Part shown: positions 1 through 12,213 of the stretch, piece after piece | Layout: each line of letters starts with the position of its first letter | How positions within the stretch are numbered: the first letter of the stretch is position 1 | NCBI GenBank assembly: GCA_018340375.1 | Contig: JAFFJZ010000017.1 | Location: 5,694,001 to 5,758,000, forward strand | Length of the DNA: 64,000 bases | Reading direction: 5' to 3' | Source: Gonatopus flavifemur | Taxonomy: Eukaryota > Arthropoda > Insecta > Hymenoptera > Dryinidae | The notes under the pieces: generated by a model | Databases searched by the model: none | What the model saw: the letters and a program-made list of their open reading frames with translations, nothing else | Told to the model about the DNA's origin: nothing | Position numbers and translations under genes: made by a program

Positions 1-1808
1 ATCGAGATTACCTTTTTCCGAATCTGTTGCATTGTCAAGAAATGAAACTTGAGGACTTAGTAACTGTATTATTGTCGGACGCACTTTATCCCATTCAATG
101 TAAAGAGTTGATGCCTCTCCTGCATGAAGTCGGTCAAAATCTTTCAATAACAATGAATACCCTTCTTGATTACGGAGAATTGGAAATTTTTGGAAATAGT
201 CAACAATCGTATGGGTTTTGAGAAACTGCTGTCTTGAATTGAAACTTTTATTCCAAGCTGATGTCACTTCTTCGATTGGATCTACATTATTTTGTAAGAA
301 ATGTAAAATTTCCTCTCTTTCCTCATCATCAAGTTCAGGCACGATGTTCTCTATGGATTTCAACGAACATCTTAGTGGTGAATCATTCCTTGATATAAAG
401 AGAATAAATGTTACTGGTACATTACCAAATTCTGACTCCTCAATTTCTGCTCCTAAATCGGTTTTGAACTTCACATATTTTGCATAAAGCTTCCCGTTAG
501 CTAACACTTTAGGCGTAGTTGTTGTTTTTGGTTTATATGGTGTGTAATATGTTTCTTTTCTTTCTGACTGAAATAACTGTTCAATCTCTGCTGCAGCTCT
601 AAGGAAGTCCTCTTTTGGGATCCTGTAGGCGACGAATCATATTTTTATTATCATGAGAATGCATACAAATATGCAATTCCCAGAATGAAATCAAATTATT
701 AATTTTCTCTGGGTAGCTTTCAATTCTGATTATAAATATCGACCTTCATTAAAATATTATTCCAATAAGAGAAAACGAAACAAGCACCATTAATATCCAT
801 CACTTGGCACAAGAATTCGATACGAATCCTCAATGAATTCATTGAGAACTGTTTCTGAACTCTCGTGTTGCCTAGAATATATTGATATCTGACAGATTGT
901 AAAGTTAACATACCTTTTCGATGGCTGATGTTTGAGGAATAGAAAAGAAACAACACACTTTGTTAATTTTTGGCGAATTCTATCATTGATTGAATTCCTG
1001 TGTTGTAACACAATTCTTCCATCCACATCATTTTGTAAAAAGTTTTGCAAACCCTAAATAAAATTCGAATGTCGGAATTAGACTTCATGTAAACATCAAT
1101 CAATTAAAATGAATCAGCTTTATCACAATGTCTTACACCAGGGAAGATAGAATTTTCCGTTCCTTTGAAATCCTCTTTTGGCTTTTTATTTGAAGCATAT
1201 ATTGGCTCGTCCGTTGGTCCTGCGATGATATGGAAAAGTTCAAATCTTCACATATGTTGAAGTATTCCACAACAATATGCAATTATGGAAGGATTTCATC
1301 AGAAAAAAATCATCGTAACTTACTTTTCTGTGTCTCAGTCAATTGTTCATCTTCTACGACAGACTGAATCGGTTGTAATTCCCCATCAGCTCGTACAACA
1401 TATTGCTCTATGACAGTCTTTGACTGAAAATCGAAATAACAATCAAGGAATTGTGCTCATTTCAGATATATCGTGTTCATTTCATATAATATCAAAAACT
1501 ATTTGGAATTAATATATATATTTTATGATTATCATGAGAAAAAATACCTGTTTCCATTCTCTTGGTCCTACAGCTGGAATGAGTTCAATTATTGTGGACT
1601 CATCCAATAAATCAAAAGAACCTTCATCAATAAGATTTTCTGAAAGAAAAATAAACATTAGAAAAAAGCTTAAGGATTGAAATGAAAAATTATGAAAATT
1701 ATCATTTCAGTTTTCATTAATAGAGCGTAATATTTTATCACCTTCAAATCTTTCTTGATATTTCCCCAAGTCCCACTCCAATAACTTGTCTTTGACGTAA
1801 TCATCCAT
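1..1808 (-). CDS. SAM-domain multicopy protein, six exons, 3' end outside window
   Basis: Reading leftwards, exons are 1742-1808 (ATG at 1808), 1548-1639, 1324-1423, 1139-1219, 914-1053 and 622 down to position 1, still open. All have GT donors and AG acceptors. Exons 1-2 encode a SAM-like fold of about 53 residues (VKDKLLEWDLGKYQERF, then EGSFDLLDES and ELIPAVGPR), which suggests protein-protein interaction. Exon 5 (LQNFLQNDVDGRIVL..) and exon 6 (ERKETYYTPYKPK, GKLYAKYVKFK, later IVDYFQKFPILRNQEGYSLL) match a repeat-associated insect/cnidarian family of unknown function. Phases agree for exons 1-2-3-4 and 5-6, but exon 4 to exon 5 is off by one base with the boundaries I see. Either a junction is misplaced or the copy carries a frameshift. 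The protein may be a transposon passenger rather than a host gene. Confidence 0.7.
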
Positions 1809-2235
1809 CTGTATCAAAAGATTCAAAGGTGATTTCAAAATATATTCGTACTAATCATATCACAACCCATTGATTATCTATGTGTCCTATTATGAAGAAA
1901 CTGGAGTGGGAAAAATAATTTACTGGGAAATTTCAATAAATATCTACGAAACATTAGAATATTATAATGTACTTCATCGAGAAGAATATTGAAACTTGTA
2001 CGAATAATTGTCGATCTGAAGATTGAAAATTTGCTTCAATAAGAAATTCGAATTTCAACGACACAAATATACATTCAAACCATGTTGACTTACGCATACA
2101 AAATCATTCCATTACATATGATAGACAATAAACATGAAGTTTTATAGAGTTGTAAGAAATTTGCATAAGCAGTATACTCTTTGAGGTTAAATAGGTTAGA
2201 TACCCGTTGAGCGTCATTATTTTATTCTTCTCCCT

Positions 2236-2270
<35 letters not shown>

Positions 2271-2612
2271 GTATCGTTCAAATTGATTAACCTCAGAATG
2301 GATGAATTAATATATCGCATAATTCTTCTAGATTCAATAATGTTAAAAACGTACTTACTTTATATGAATCCCTTGAAGGCTTCGCGAGAAATTCCTGAGC
2401 AGGTCGAAGCAAGTCACAAATCGTACAAGGAAAGAAAACAAATGAAAACACGTACGTATAACATGCAATTCACACACGAAGGATACAGGGAGGAGGGAAA
2501 ACGTCTCGAATGGTGTTATAGGTATTTGCGATACGTGTGATAGGTAATACAAGCATAAAGAAAGAATTATCAGGAAGAGAAGAAAAGGAGCTCCTCTTCA
2601 ATTAAAGTTTCA
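1809..2612. other. No gene seen; (TA)n microsatellite
   Basis: AT-rich sequence upstream of the SAM-domain gene, with a TA-dinucleotide run at about 2238-2272. No promoter element for the neighbouring gene stands out and I see no coding signal. Confidence 0.5.
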
Positions 2613-3575
2613 TGTACGTGTACTTTAGGTATCCATCAAGAAAGTCCTTTTGAGTATCATTCTAACGTGCCTTAGTTCTTCGAGATTTCGATGTTGAAAA
2701 TTGAGCATGTTGATATACTCGAAAAAATAATCTTCACACAACCGACCGGCGGTGGTTAGAATGATTGAGCTTCGCCTTCCAGTCTGAACAATCTGCGTTC
2801 AATGCTCGTGCAACTGTGTATTTTTTTTAGCTCATCCTGATATAGTGTTTCTTTACTCTTATGTCATGTCATTTATCGCGAGAGAATTGTTTTGTTTCTC
2901 CCAAAATTGTACTTTGGAAACCATAAGCTTTATTTATAAATACATAATTTTCTGTCCACAAGAGAAAGTATTCTTTGGTTCAAATAAATATATTATTTCA
3001 ATAGAGTGAGAGAAAATTTTATTTCACTTGAGTCATCCTTGGTTTAATGAGAACAATTTAATTTGACCAAAATAAATCTTATTTGACGCAAATAAATGTG
3101 TTATGTCCATAGTAATATTTATAAATATCATTCAGAATGATTCGAGTGAAATGAAACTTTTATTCCCCCATATTGAAATAATATATCCATTCAAAATTAA
3201 AAATACTCTCTTCTATGTACAGAAAAAAATGTATTTATACAAAGAGCTGTTTGTTTTTCTCAGTGCAATCAACATACAATGAAAGAAGAAACAAACGATT
3301 CTCTCATGATAAATGTAGTAACATAAGATTAAAAAAAAAACAAAGAACCAAAATGAATTAAAAAAAAAGATTATCACTTCCACGAGTATTGAACGTGGGT
3401 CGTTTGGATTGGATGCCGAAACTTGATCCCATTAGCCACCGGCAGTCACTTGGGTAGACATAAATTCTTTGCGTATAACAACTTGCGTTCAACCTCCAAA
3501 CTTGAATATCTCAAAAACTAAGCCACGTTAGAATTGAGACCGAAAGGGATTTTACACGGGTACCTAAAGTACACG
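2613..3575. repeat. Inverted-repeat bounded segment (foldback-like)
   Basis: A segment near 2613-2640 containing TCATGTACGTGTACTTTAGG returns reverse-complemented near 3555-3580 (CCTAAAGTACACGTACATGA). The interior is AT-rich, with smaller self-complementary stretches around 2930-3250. It resembles a non-autonomous DNA transposon, but no target duplication is evident. Confidence 0.35.
3385..3475 (-). repeat. tRNA-like SINE relic
   Basis: On the minus strand this stretch has a box-A-like GTGGCTAATGGGATCAAG, followed about 40 nt later by a box-B-like GTTCAATACT. The same arrangement recurs near 46790-46870. This suggests a tRNA-derived SINE head. The stems are too degenerate to be a functional tRNA. 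Confidence 0.3.
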
Positions 3576-3849
3576 TACATGAGGCTTTCATGGAAAAGTA
3601 GTTCTCACCTCGTGACCTCCTCTCGTGAGTATTCTTTACTTATGTATGAATTCAATCAGACGAAGAAAGAGGCACACAAACGTCTAAATCTATCCAATAA
3701 TTGCAATCTAAAAGGATCAAATAACGGGATTCAAACAACATAGTGAGTTCATATTTGTCGGGCGAAAAAGAGCGCTTGAAATGATTAATGAAAGATTGTA
3801 ATGACTATATCTCTTATTGGCTCATATAATACTACTATCGAAATCTTCA

Positions 3850-4115
3850 CTTCATCACTGTAAGTAACAGAGATTCTTATGATTAAAATACAGGATTTTA
3901 ATGATAACTATATATTTTCTTTGTCCGTATAAGACTGTTCCTAAAATCTCCATTTCATCACTGCAAGTAACAGGGATTCTTATGACTAAAATACGGATTC
4001 TAATGACAACTATATATTTTGGTGGACCGTATAATACAGTTCTTACAATCTTCATTTCATCACTGTAAGTAATAGAGATTGTTACGATTAAAATACGGAT
4101 TCTAATGGTAAGTAT
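3850..4115. repeat. Tandem repeat, about 103-bp unit, 2.5 copies
   Basis: The phrase TTCATCACTG(T/C)AAGTAA recurs near 3850, 3953 and 4055. Each copy is followed by GATT(C/G)TTA and by an AACTATATATTTT-type stretch. Copies are diverged. Confidence 0.6.
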
Positions 4116-4800
4116 ATTACTTTTATAATAAACGAATTTTGACTGTAAGAATCTTGTATTTTAGGAGTGGAGAAACAGTTAATACCTATAACAATACAGA
4201 TATTACCAGTTAGTATCCACATTTGTATAATACGATTTGTATAATCCATTTCTCTCCGTGTCTTTATCAGTTTCTGACGTTTCAAACATAGATATTCCGG
4301 TGCTAAAAAATTTTGATCTACATGAAATTTTTGTTGAATGTACAAAGAAACAAATTCTGTACATTTGAGATGAAGAAAAAAAAAATTGGCGCCCCTACTG
4401 GTTACAAAAGTGGCAATTGGGCGAGAACGTCAACATATAATTGCACATTTGTTTCCCTAAAAATTTTTTGTAAGGCTCAGAAAAATTCAGAGGTATTCTT
4501 CACGCATCAGGGAAGAATTCTCTGGAGAGTAGAAGGATGAAACATTGAAAATATACCTGTGAAAAATCGAAAAATATTCACGTTTTTTCGTTTTTCATTC
4601 AAAAACCACAAAATCTTCCCTATGTCAATAATATCAATCTTTATCCCTTGGAAGGTGAATTTCTATTACACACAGAGAGTGATAATTTTACGAGAAATAA
4701 CAATTGAAACACAAGAATTGATGATTGATCATTTATTGATAAATGGTTGGTGTCGCTATTTTCAATATAAAATGAAATGTTTGTCATTTAGTTACTTTCC
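4116..4800. other. No gene seen
   Basis: AT-rich sequence between the tandem repeat and the transposon at 4801. Only short open frames without codon structure or family resemblance. Confidence 0.4.
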
Positions 4801-7496
4801 CAAAAATCTGCGTACCTATTGTGTTCGCTGCGCAAGATTGGATTTCTTACAAGGATGCTGTTTCAGATGTTCTTCGACCACCTGAAGCAGATACTGTTTC
4901 TGACCTTCTTGTTTTGTTATCACAGGATTGAGAGCTTGAATGAGAGCTACACCCCTTTCGGCTACATCGTTGACCACTTTCAAACTCCGCATTTTCTCTC
5001 GAGATTTGATGTATCCACTGTCGTTTTGCCATCAACTTGGATCTTTGTTCAGGAATTCCAAGGAAATGTTGTTTTTTATAAATATTTCTTTGCTGCGTTC
5101 TGTCACAAAATCTGACGGCCGTTTCTGCAAAACAGTGTCTTTGGCAATAATAATCCGTCTTACTTCGTGGTCAGTACCGGGCTTTCATAAAGCCGATACC
5201 ATCAATCTTTTATCTTCAACACATATGCGTGAATCAAAGAGTGCTAAGCCGGCTAGTCATTCGCTCAGGTACCACAAATGACCAGAAAACTTTTTGAATG
5301 TGACTACCGAAACTTTAGGATTTATTCTTTGGTACTCCACAAGATTTTTGAGAAGCTGCAGGTCATTGAATGGGGCAAAATTTGGGCACTGGCAAGTGTA
5401 CCACTTCTCGAGATACACTGTAACTACAAAGATGTTGAACTGTTGAAGTCCATACAGCTCAGCAGCTTTCAGCTTGAATTGTCCTCGAAAAATATATATT
5501 TTCATTGCATAAATTAATTCAGCCATCCATCTAGCCCTATGATACGCTCCTGGAACACAAATCTTGATTTTTCCCTCCGTATCTGAGCCTAAGAACACTA
5601 GTGTCAGAAGAAGCAGCTCTCTGTATTCATCTCGTGGTTGAAGGAGGGACAACTGTTCTTGGATAAAATGAACTATTTTTTCACGGCTTGGCGTGAGACA
5701 ACCAGATATTCTGGTATCAACCATATCACTTCCCCGTTTTGTTTGGTCAATTGAACTCCAAGCCTGTTGGAATTTCTGGAATAATTTGATATTTGGTCCA
5801 CTCGAAGGTTCAAACAGGAGGTCAAACGCAGCTTTGACAATCAGCTCGTGGACATGGTGCCTACATGCAAGGCTGAAGAGTTTTCTTCCTAATTTCTGCC
5901 CCAGTAAGGTACGAGCCCCATTCTCCGATCCAGTATTGCAGTCGTATCGAAGCACGTGGACATTATCTGTTCCACAAGCTGCCAATCCTTCATTGCCTCA
6001 TAAATTGCACTAGCCTGCGTTCCTCCTGTTCCTGCAGGGATTGCTGGAACTGCTAGGAGCTTTTCGATTTTTTCTCCTGTCACCAGAATAGCTCATCTAT
6101 CTACGTTTCCTTTCGAGGTCGAACTTGGAAGCGATTTTGAATCCCAATGAATAGTCAAAGGAACATCGGGTGCGAAGGAGTTCTTTATTTCTTCAGCCAT
6201 TCCTTGACGCACTTCTCTACGCTCCTTTTCGAGTGTTGACATGAAGTAGGTTCCGTTGGCATTGGCAGCACTGAAAATGTGAAACACCGTCCGATCGCTG
6301 ACTCCCGTGCGATCCAATGCAGTGCAAATTGCGGGAGTGAAGGTCTTTTTTCTGTCAGTACTCCTCAATAATTTTGTAGGGGGAATATAAGAAGTGTCAG
6401 AAAATCCAGACACATTGGAATTATTCCCAGAGATGTCTGAATTGTGTTCTCCTTCGATGCTGCCATGGTCACGTTCATCTGTTCCGGTGTTCTCTTCGGT
6501 ATTCCTTATAACTTTGCTCTTGACTTTTTTCTGGATCATTTTCCGAATTTAGGAATTCATTTTCATAGGTGACTGTGAGCTTTCCAACTGAGATAGAGAT
6601 CGAGTTCTTTTGCCGTGTTCCTGTTGAAGATGAAAGGCCCTGTCCTTTTCGTTTGTATTGATTCCGGACAGTCCGTACAAGCAACAATAGCGATATCGAA
6701 AATACCTGTCAATTTGTTGATGAAATCATCTCGTTTCTTCAATTCCAGATCTGTCTTTCTTGATTTTTTCTTTTTCAGACATAGCCATTCTGAGTGAATT
6801 GCCTTTATTTGTCCAACGATATTTTTTTCTAATTTAAGTGGAATGGTTGTCATTTTCCATATCGCTAATATATCCATCGTGGTTGCTCGAGCACTTTCTT
6901 GGATGATTGCTTTATTCTCTGAATGGCAGTATAGAAAGCGGCGGAAAACCTCTCCAGTCGAAGGCAAATTGGGACCACTTATCTTTCCCAAGGGACGACC
7001 GATTAACCAAGAATCTTGATTTCTCTGTTTTGGTGCTCTCATTGTTCGACGAATAGAATCTGAGATGAAACTCATTCAACAAACACCTCATAATTGTTTC
7101 ATCACTTCTCGAAATAGTGAATAAATGTAATCCACGGCGAAACTCTGTTGCTAAGGTTGAGCGAATTTCCAATATTTCGTGATCTCGCAAACGTCAAATT
7201 GATTCGCATCACTCGACTGTCATTGTGGGTTTGATCTTCTTGAAGTTGGTTGAAACGAATTTGGAAAAGAAAACAGACCATCAGGACAATGCAATATCTT
7301 GTCATTTATTCCCTTCAAGAAGTGTTCGTAAACAATAGTTGTGTATGACCAAGAAAGTTAATACAGGAGCGTTTATATCGATTATATAGTGAAACATTTC
7401 GTTACAATCAATGGCAATTTCGTTTCAATACACGATTTAACCTCCAACGATATAGTGTTTTTTACCTTAGTAACAGAATAGGTACGCAGATTTTTG
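4801..7496 (-). mobile_element. DNA transposon with 20-bp TIRs and a decayed Cc8L18.2-like gene
   Basis: The segment is bounded by a perfect 20-bp inverted repeat: CAAAAATCTGCGTACCTATT at 4801-4820 and its complement at 7477-7496. Inside lies one decayed gene reading leftwards. I could not find a target-site duplication, so the exact ends are tentative. The arrangement argues that this orphan-looking gene family travels as a cut-and-paste element. Confidence 0.5.
4818..7305 (-). pseudogene. Cc8L18.2-like repeat-associated protein, broken
   Basis: Blocks of one coding sequence lie in order on the minus strand. The N-terminal region (~7075-6563) has PSTGEVFRRFLYCHSE. A Ser/Thr-rich middle follows (6539-6093). 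Then come AIPAGTGGTQASAIYEAMKD (~6050) and, after a frameshift near 5940, DCNTGSENGARTLLGQKLGR and CRHHVHELIVKAAFD (~5940-5830). A further ~240 codons run to 5257. Beyond that the frame stays alignable to the terminus, with VVNDVAERGVALIQ near 4975, and ends at a stop near 4818, but it is cut by three TGA codons (about 5255, 5185 and 5032). The family occurs in many insects and is named after a bracovirus-annotated copy. The D, CRHH and late acidic motifs suggest an RNase H-like transposase, which is my inference. This copy cannot make a full protein. Confidence 0.65.
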
Positions 7497-7827
7497 AGTG
7501 GATACCTGAATAACCACTGGTCCAAGCTTGTCCTGATCTCATCATTCCCAAGCCTAGCCCAAGTTTAATAAATTGTTCAAGACAAATCCCGGCAGGTCTT
7601 GTGCCAGGCTTGGTCCATCATTGGGCCATTGGTCCATACACACATGGGTAGTTATCGTTCATGATGAGAGGGTTTAGTTGTATTAGTATTATACATATGT
7701 TAAGACATAACGTTGAGACCATCTCAAGTGGAAATGCTGCACTAATCAGCGGTTTCGTACCACTTAACTAGCCAGAAACTGGATACTTGCAACTATCTCA
7801 CCAGAACTTCACGACGAGGCACTTGCG
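7497..7827. repeat. Degenerate TTGG/CCAA quasi-repeat plus short hairpin
   Basis: Bases 7500-7650 consist of loose alternations of CCAAGC, TTGGCC and similar words, a low-grade repeat family also seen near 24.1-25.4, 41.2-41.4 and 51.6-52.6 kb. At 7764-7793 and 7825-7852 an imperfect inverted repeat (AGCCAGAAACTGG against CCAGTTTTTGGCT) overlaps the start of the next repeat. Confidence 0.4.
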
Positions 7828-8538
7828 AGCGTCCAGTTTTTGGCTAATTAAGCGTTATGAAACTCATCAATCACTAGAGCATTTCTATTAAGGATTACGG
7901 AAAAACCTGTTCTGTCGGTAGAAGCAATCTAGATGTATGGAATACGAAAGTTATCCATTTATCTCAGGATTCAAAGGAATACAGCATTCTCAGGTCCAAG
8001 AACACTGTCAAAAGGAAGTCTCAATCTGCATTAATTTCAGACAGTGTTATTTCTATTGTGTCGGCGATTTTTTTTCCGGCTTAATTTGTTAATTGTTAAT
8101 CATAGATTCAGTCATGAATTGAGCTGCATTTAAGACTCTTTTTACAGTGAAGGATCTTATGCTGAGAATCTTGGGACAGTTTATTGTATGAAGTTAATTG
8201 GCTCAGATATTACAGCATTGTTATACAATGACTGTGTCGTTTTGTAGGTGATTCAGTCTTCCACATACCCTTTGAGGAAATAGGATCAAATAAAGTCGGG
8301 CAATAACGTCCTAATGGGTGGTTCAGACCCACCACATTTAGAGATCCCCGTCATCTCATGGTAATACCGGAAGAATGAAGTGTTTAAGACCTCTTCTTGT
8401 CCTCCTTTATCAAGGGAATGAAACTGGACGAAGAAGTATCATTAGTTTCTATTAATCCCGTTTTAACGTGAGCTTATCTCGATGATTGATGTTCTCCATA
8501 TGAATTTCTGCAGTCGATTCAAGTCTATGCATCATTTT
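7828..8538 (+). repeat. 0.7-kb dispersed repeat, copy 1 (inverted partner of 25616-26356)
   Basis: This block, from AGCGTCCAG to GCATCATTTT, is present reverse-complemented at 25616-26356 with high identity. The second copy has about 30 extra bases near 26255-26290. No long reading frame is seen. Both copies end exactly where the two halves of one DUF4806-gene exon begin. Confidence 0.8.
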
Positions 8539-9575
8539 AGAACCTTCGAGCAAAATTCAAGATGTGGAGATGGTGAGTAACCAGAAAATAAATTGAAAAT
8601 TAAATATTAACAATTCCTCCTGCATTTGGCATTCGTTACAAAAAGAAATTGATTAATTGAACATTTCATATTTTTCTTACTATTAACAATGGGATTATTG
8701 AAAGTCACTTTCCTTCGGGTACATCGAATAAGAAACATATCAATCCTCGCAATCAAAGCAGTATTACATCCAAAGAGCAGCTGTCTACAACAAAAGAGTC
8801 TATCTCGAATCGTACGTACAAAGGCTTAATGCGTTATGCTTGGAAAATTGATGAAAGTACACAAAATATGTGAAATGTTCAAAAGATTCATAATTCATTC
8901 AGCATTGATATTTATATACACAGACTAAACCTAATCATTCATATAGCCATTGAATTTTCCAGCTGTTTCTGAGGAAACCCGCACGCTTAATCATCATGAT
9001 CAGATGATTCAAATCAGTAAGTGTTATATACATGGGGCATTCCACGTCAGATCGGCCGAACAAAAATTGACAAGTTTCCGATTTAGACCAAATTTGGTGG
9101 GGTCAAAGAGGTGCTCGAACAAAGACAAAACACCAAATATTAGCCTTTTTCATGCAATTGTATGGATTCTACAGTACAAACCAAAAAAAATCACATTTTT
9201 ATTCATTTTCTATTATCTCAAGAGGGAGATGAGGTAAAATTCTGGAAAAATTCACACATCTGCTCAACTAAATTTTCTTTCTGGGGAAATTTTTGAGAAA
9301 ATTATTTTCTCAAAATTTTTTGGAAAAAAAATTATTTTCCTCAAAAAAGTCAATTTATCTCGGAAGGCCCGGTCTTCGATTTTTTTGGAAAAAATATATG
9401 TAGTAGCTGCATTCTTCACGAACATTTTCCATTCTTGAAATTCAAGGAGCCTTCAAAATTGTGAAAGTTATGAACGTTTTAGTGAAGCATTCCGCGTTAT
9501 GGCATGATTTTGCACGAGACTGAAAGTTCACAGTGCGAGGAAATTATACAACTTTTGGCTTGGTTGTCGATAATC

Positions 9576-9942
9576 ATTTTGCAACCCCTTTTTTCTCAGT
9601 TTGTTATTGTGTAAATGATTATTTAAGGATATCCCAATAGAATTTTATAACTACCAAGTACGTTATTGACACAAATGTGAGTTGCAATAAAGAATTCTTT
9701 TCTGGGTTTTTTCTTTAAAGCCATCACTATTTTTAATGAAGACATGATATGTCATTCCTGGAGGTCCTCTTGAGTTTTGCTAACATAGATGGAACTGCTT
9801 TATTGCAGCGATCGTTTCATTTGGGAGTCCTTTTCCGGTTTGTGCGTCAGGCACAGAAAGTACTCCTTTTTCATCTCTCAATTTTATCGCTTGATTGACC
9901 ATGTATTTAGAGCAGTTAAATCGTTTTATTATATCAGATAGG
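9576..9942 (-). repeat. Inverted, internally deleted partial copy of the transposon's own gene
   Basis: 9576-9681 is the reverse complement of the gene's 3' flank (about 14770-14880). At about 9681 it jumps to the reverse complement of exon 13062-13841 (covering about 13090-13350). The left arm is therefore longer than a simple terminal repeat and derives from a deleted copy in opposite orientation. Confidence 0.65.
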
Positions 9943-10260
9943 ATTCCATCTTAATTCCCAAAGTAAGATGGAATTGACTTAAATTTAGTCTTTTTCATTG
10001 CTTACTTTCAGTTGGAATAGGCGCTACTTTTGGCTGCATTTTGAGGCTGATATTCGGGACCACTTTAAGTTTCACTTTTCACTGTGTAGTATTCAAATTA
10101 TTTGACTTTACTTATGAATCGATGAGAGTCCGCCAAAGAAAAAGCCTTGCTGGAATCCATTCGGAACCTGCAGTGGCCGTAAGTTCTCGTATATCAGTAG
10201 TCTTTTTTCACGCGGTCAAGTTTCCAATTGTTGAGTAATGCTCTTTTGCATTATTGACAT

Positions 10261-12159
10261 CCCTGGTTGGAAAATCCGATAGAAACCGATTCAGAATTAA
10301 TCGGACTGCATAGGATCAATCGGAACAATTCAATCCCCGATTCAAAATCAATAAGAGTTTATCGGAATCTCTTTTCTATAGGTTTCAATCGGGGATTCAC
10401 CGATTAAAAAATCTGCATTTTATGGGAATTAATCAGACTTCACATAATCTATGGGTCTGTATAAGAGATATCTGATTGGATGATTGAAATTTTCCCCATT
10501 CCATCAGGCAAACGGTTTTCATCGGAAGTTTCCACAATTTCAATCTATTGGAACTAATGGGAAAATTTGTGAAATTGAATGATGAATGGGTTTCTTATGG
10601 GAGATTCCTGACTGCATTCAGGGATGTATCGATTTCATTGTTCAATGGGTTTTAATTGGATTATTCCAACATTCAAATTTATTGGAAATAATAGGCAAGT
10701 TTACAGATTCTGAAGTTCTATAGGTATGTACCGGCAATAACCGATTCAGTTTTGAAATTTCTTTCATTGCATCAGATCATTGGTTTTTATCAGAATCCCT
10801 GGTGACCTCGATGTATTGGAACTGATGGGAAAGTTGCTGGAATAGGAAACTATCATCATAGAATACCAAGAGAATCCAATTAGAAAATATTTCATTGGTA
10901 TCAATCGGAATTTTTATCTCGTGATGGAATATCCATTGGATCCCATTGAAAAATATGTTACTGGTACCAATTATAATTGTAATGAATTATAAAATGCCGA
11001 TTAAATCAAATTAAAAAATATTGTGTCCGTACGAATTGGAATTTCTATTATTGATAAAATACCTATTGGATGCCATTGAAAAATATTTGACTGGTATCAA
11101 TTAGAATCTTCATGATTAATAACATACCGATTGAATCCAATTGGAAAATATTGTATTGGCATCAATCGGAATTTTCATTGGTCATAAAATACCAAGTAAA
11201 TGCAATTACACAATATTTCATTGATATCAATCGGAATTCTTATTATTGATAAAATACCTATTGGATCCCATTGAAAAATATTTGACTCGTATCAATTAGA
11301 ATTTTCATAATTGATAAAATACCGATTGAATCCAATTGAAAAATATTGTATTGATATCAATCGGAATTGTTCATCCATCATAAAATACCGATTGAATCCA
11401 ATTGGAAAATATTTTCTTGGTCTTCATTGGGATCTTTATTATTAATGAACTCCCATGCTCTTATTAAGACCGACACAATCCCTCATATGTCCAATGGACT
11501 ATCACCAATTGAATCTTATTACTATAGGACACCCATCCTTGACATAAGACAGTCATTTAGTTCACATTGATAGGAAGCGAACCACGGCATCGAGCGAGCG
11601 GGTGTTCCAGATCGATCTTCTAGGTTAAGCAACGGCAACTGCGGTACAAGGTGGATGGGTGATCATCATGTTGATAACACATAAATGATCGTTTGAATTT
11701 ATTTCAGCAATAATTTGTCATACGTAATGATTGAATAAATGATATATGTGTTTGTTTAATTCATATGAAATGCGCGTATATAATGTATATAAACCGTTCG
11801 TTGGTCGGGTTAACAACCAATAAAATTCAATAAGAAAATCGCGATGCAGGAATCAATTCATTCCGATAAGTTTTTTCTATCGGATTTAATCGGATTTCTT
11901 CACCAGGGAAAATGCCGCTTAAATACAGTTAAAAATTATTTTATTGGTATCAATGGGAAATTTCCGATGCAGAAACTCAATCCATTCCGATGAAATGTTT
12001 TTTTATCGGATTCAACCGGATTTTTTAACCAGGGGAAAGACCGATTAAATCCAATTAAAAATTATCTTATTGGTATCAATAGGAAATTTCCGATGCAGAA
12101 ACTCAATTCATTCATATAACATTTTTTTTATCGGATCCAATCGGATTGTTTAACCAGGG
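10261..12159. mobile_element. CCCTGGTT-ended element with internal tandem repeats
   Basis: It begins CCCTGGTTGGAAAATCCGAT and ends with an imperfect complement of that sequence (TCGGATTGTTTAACCAGGG). The interior is non-coding. At about 10870-11440 lie 7-8 diverged units of roughly 70 bp (..ACCGATTGAATCCAATTGG..). At 11880-12159 are about 2.5 units of roughly 125 bp (..TTTCCGATGCAGAAACTCAA..). The ends resemble those of the elements at 35271 and 38929. Confidence 0.5.
11574..11665 (+). pseudogene. 5S rRNA-like fragment
   Basis: The stretch GGTTAAGCAACGGCAACTGC, then GGTACAAGGTGGATGGGTGA, parallels the central part of eukaryotic 5S rRNA (..AAGTTAAGCAACG.. and ..GTACTTGGATGGGTGACC..), including the internal-promoter region. 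The 5' third is poorly preserved and the 3' end is lost. It is probably a 5S-derived SINE head or pseudogene inside the CCCTGGTT element. Confidence 0.4.
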
Positions 12160-12213
12160 ATAGCACTTTTTAGCTCGCTCCACTATTGTTGTGATCTCTT
12201 TCCTTTTTTGTAG

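Noticed and set aside
4313..5517. Plus-strand open frames opposite the transposase
   Set aside because: They are antisense shadows of the minus-strand Cc8L18.2-like gene or composition artefacts.
4818..7305. Integrated polydnavirus segment because of the Cc8L18.2 name
   Set aside because: The family is a dispersed insect repeat; there is no other viral gene or excision motif nearby, and TIRs point to a transposon.
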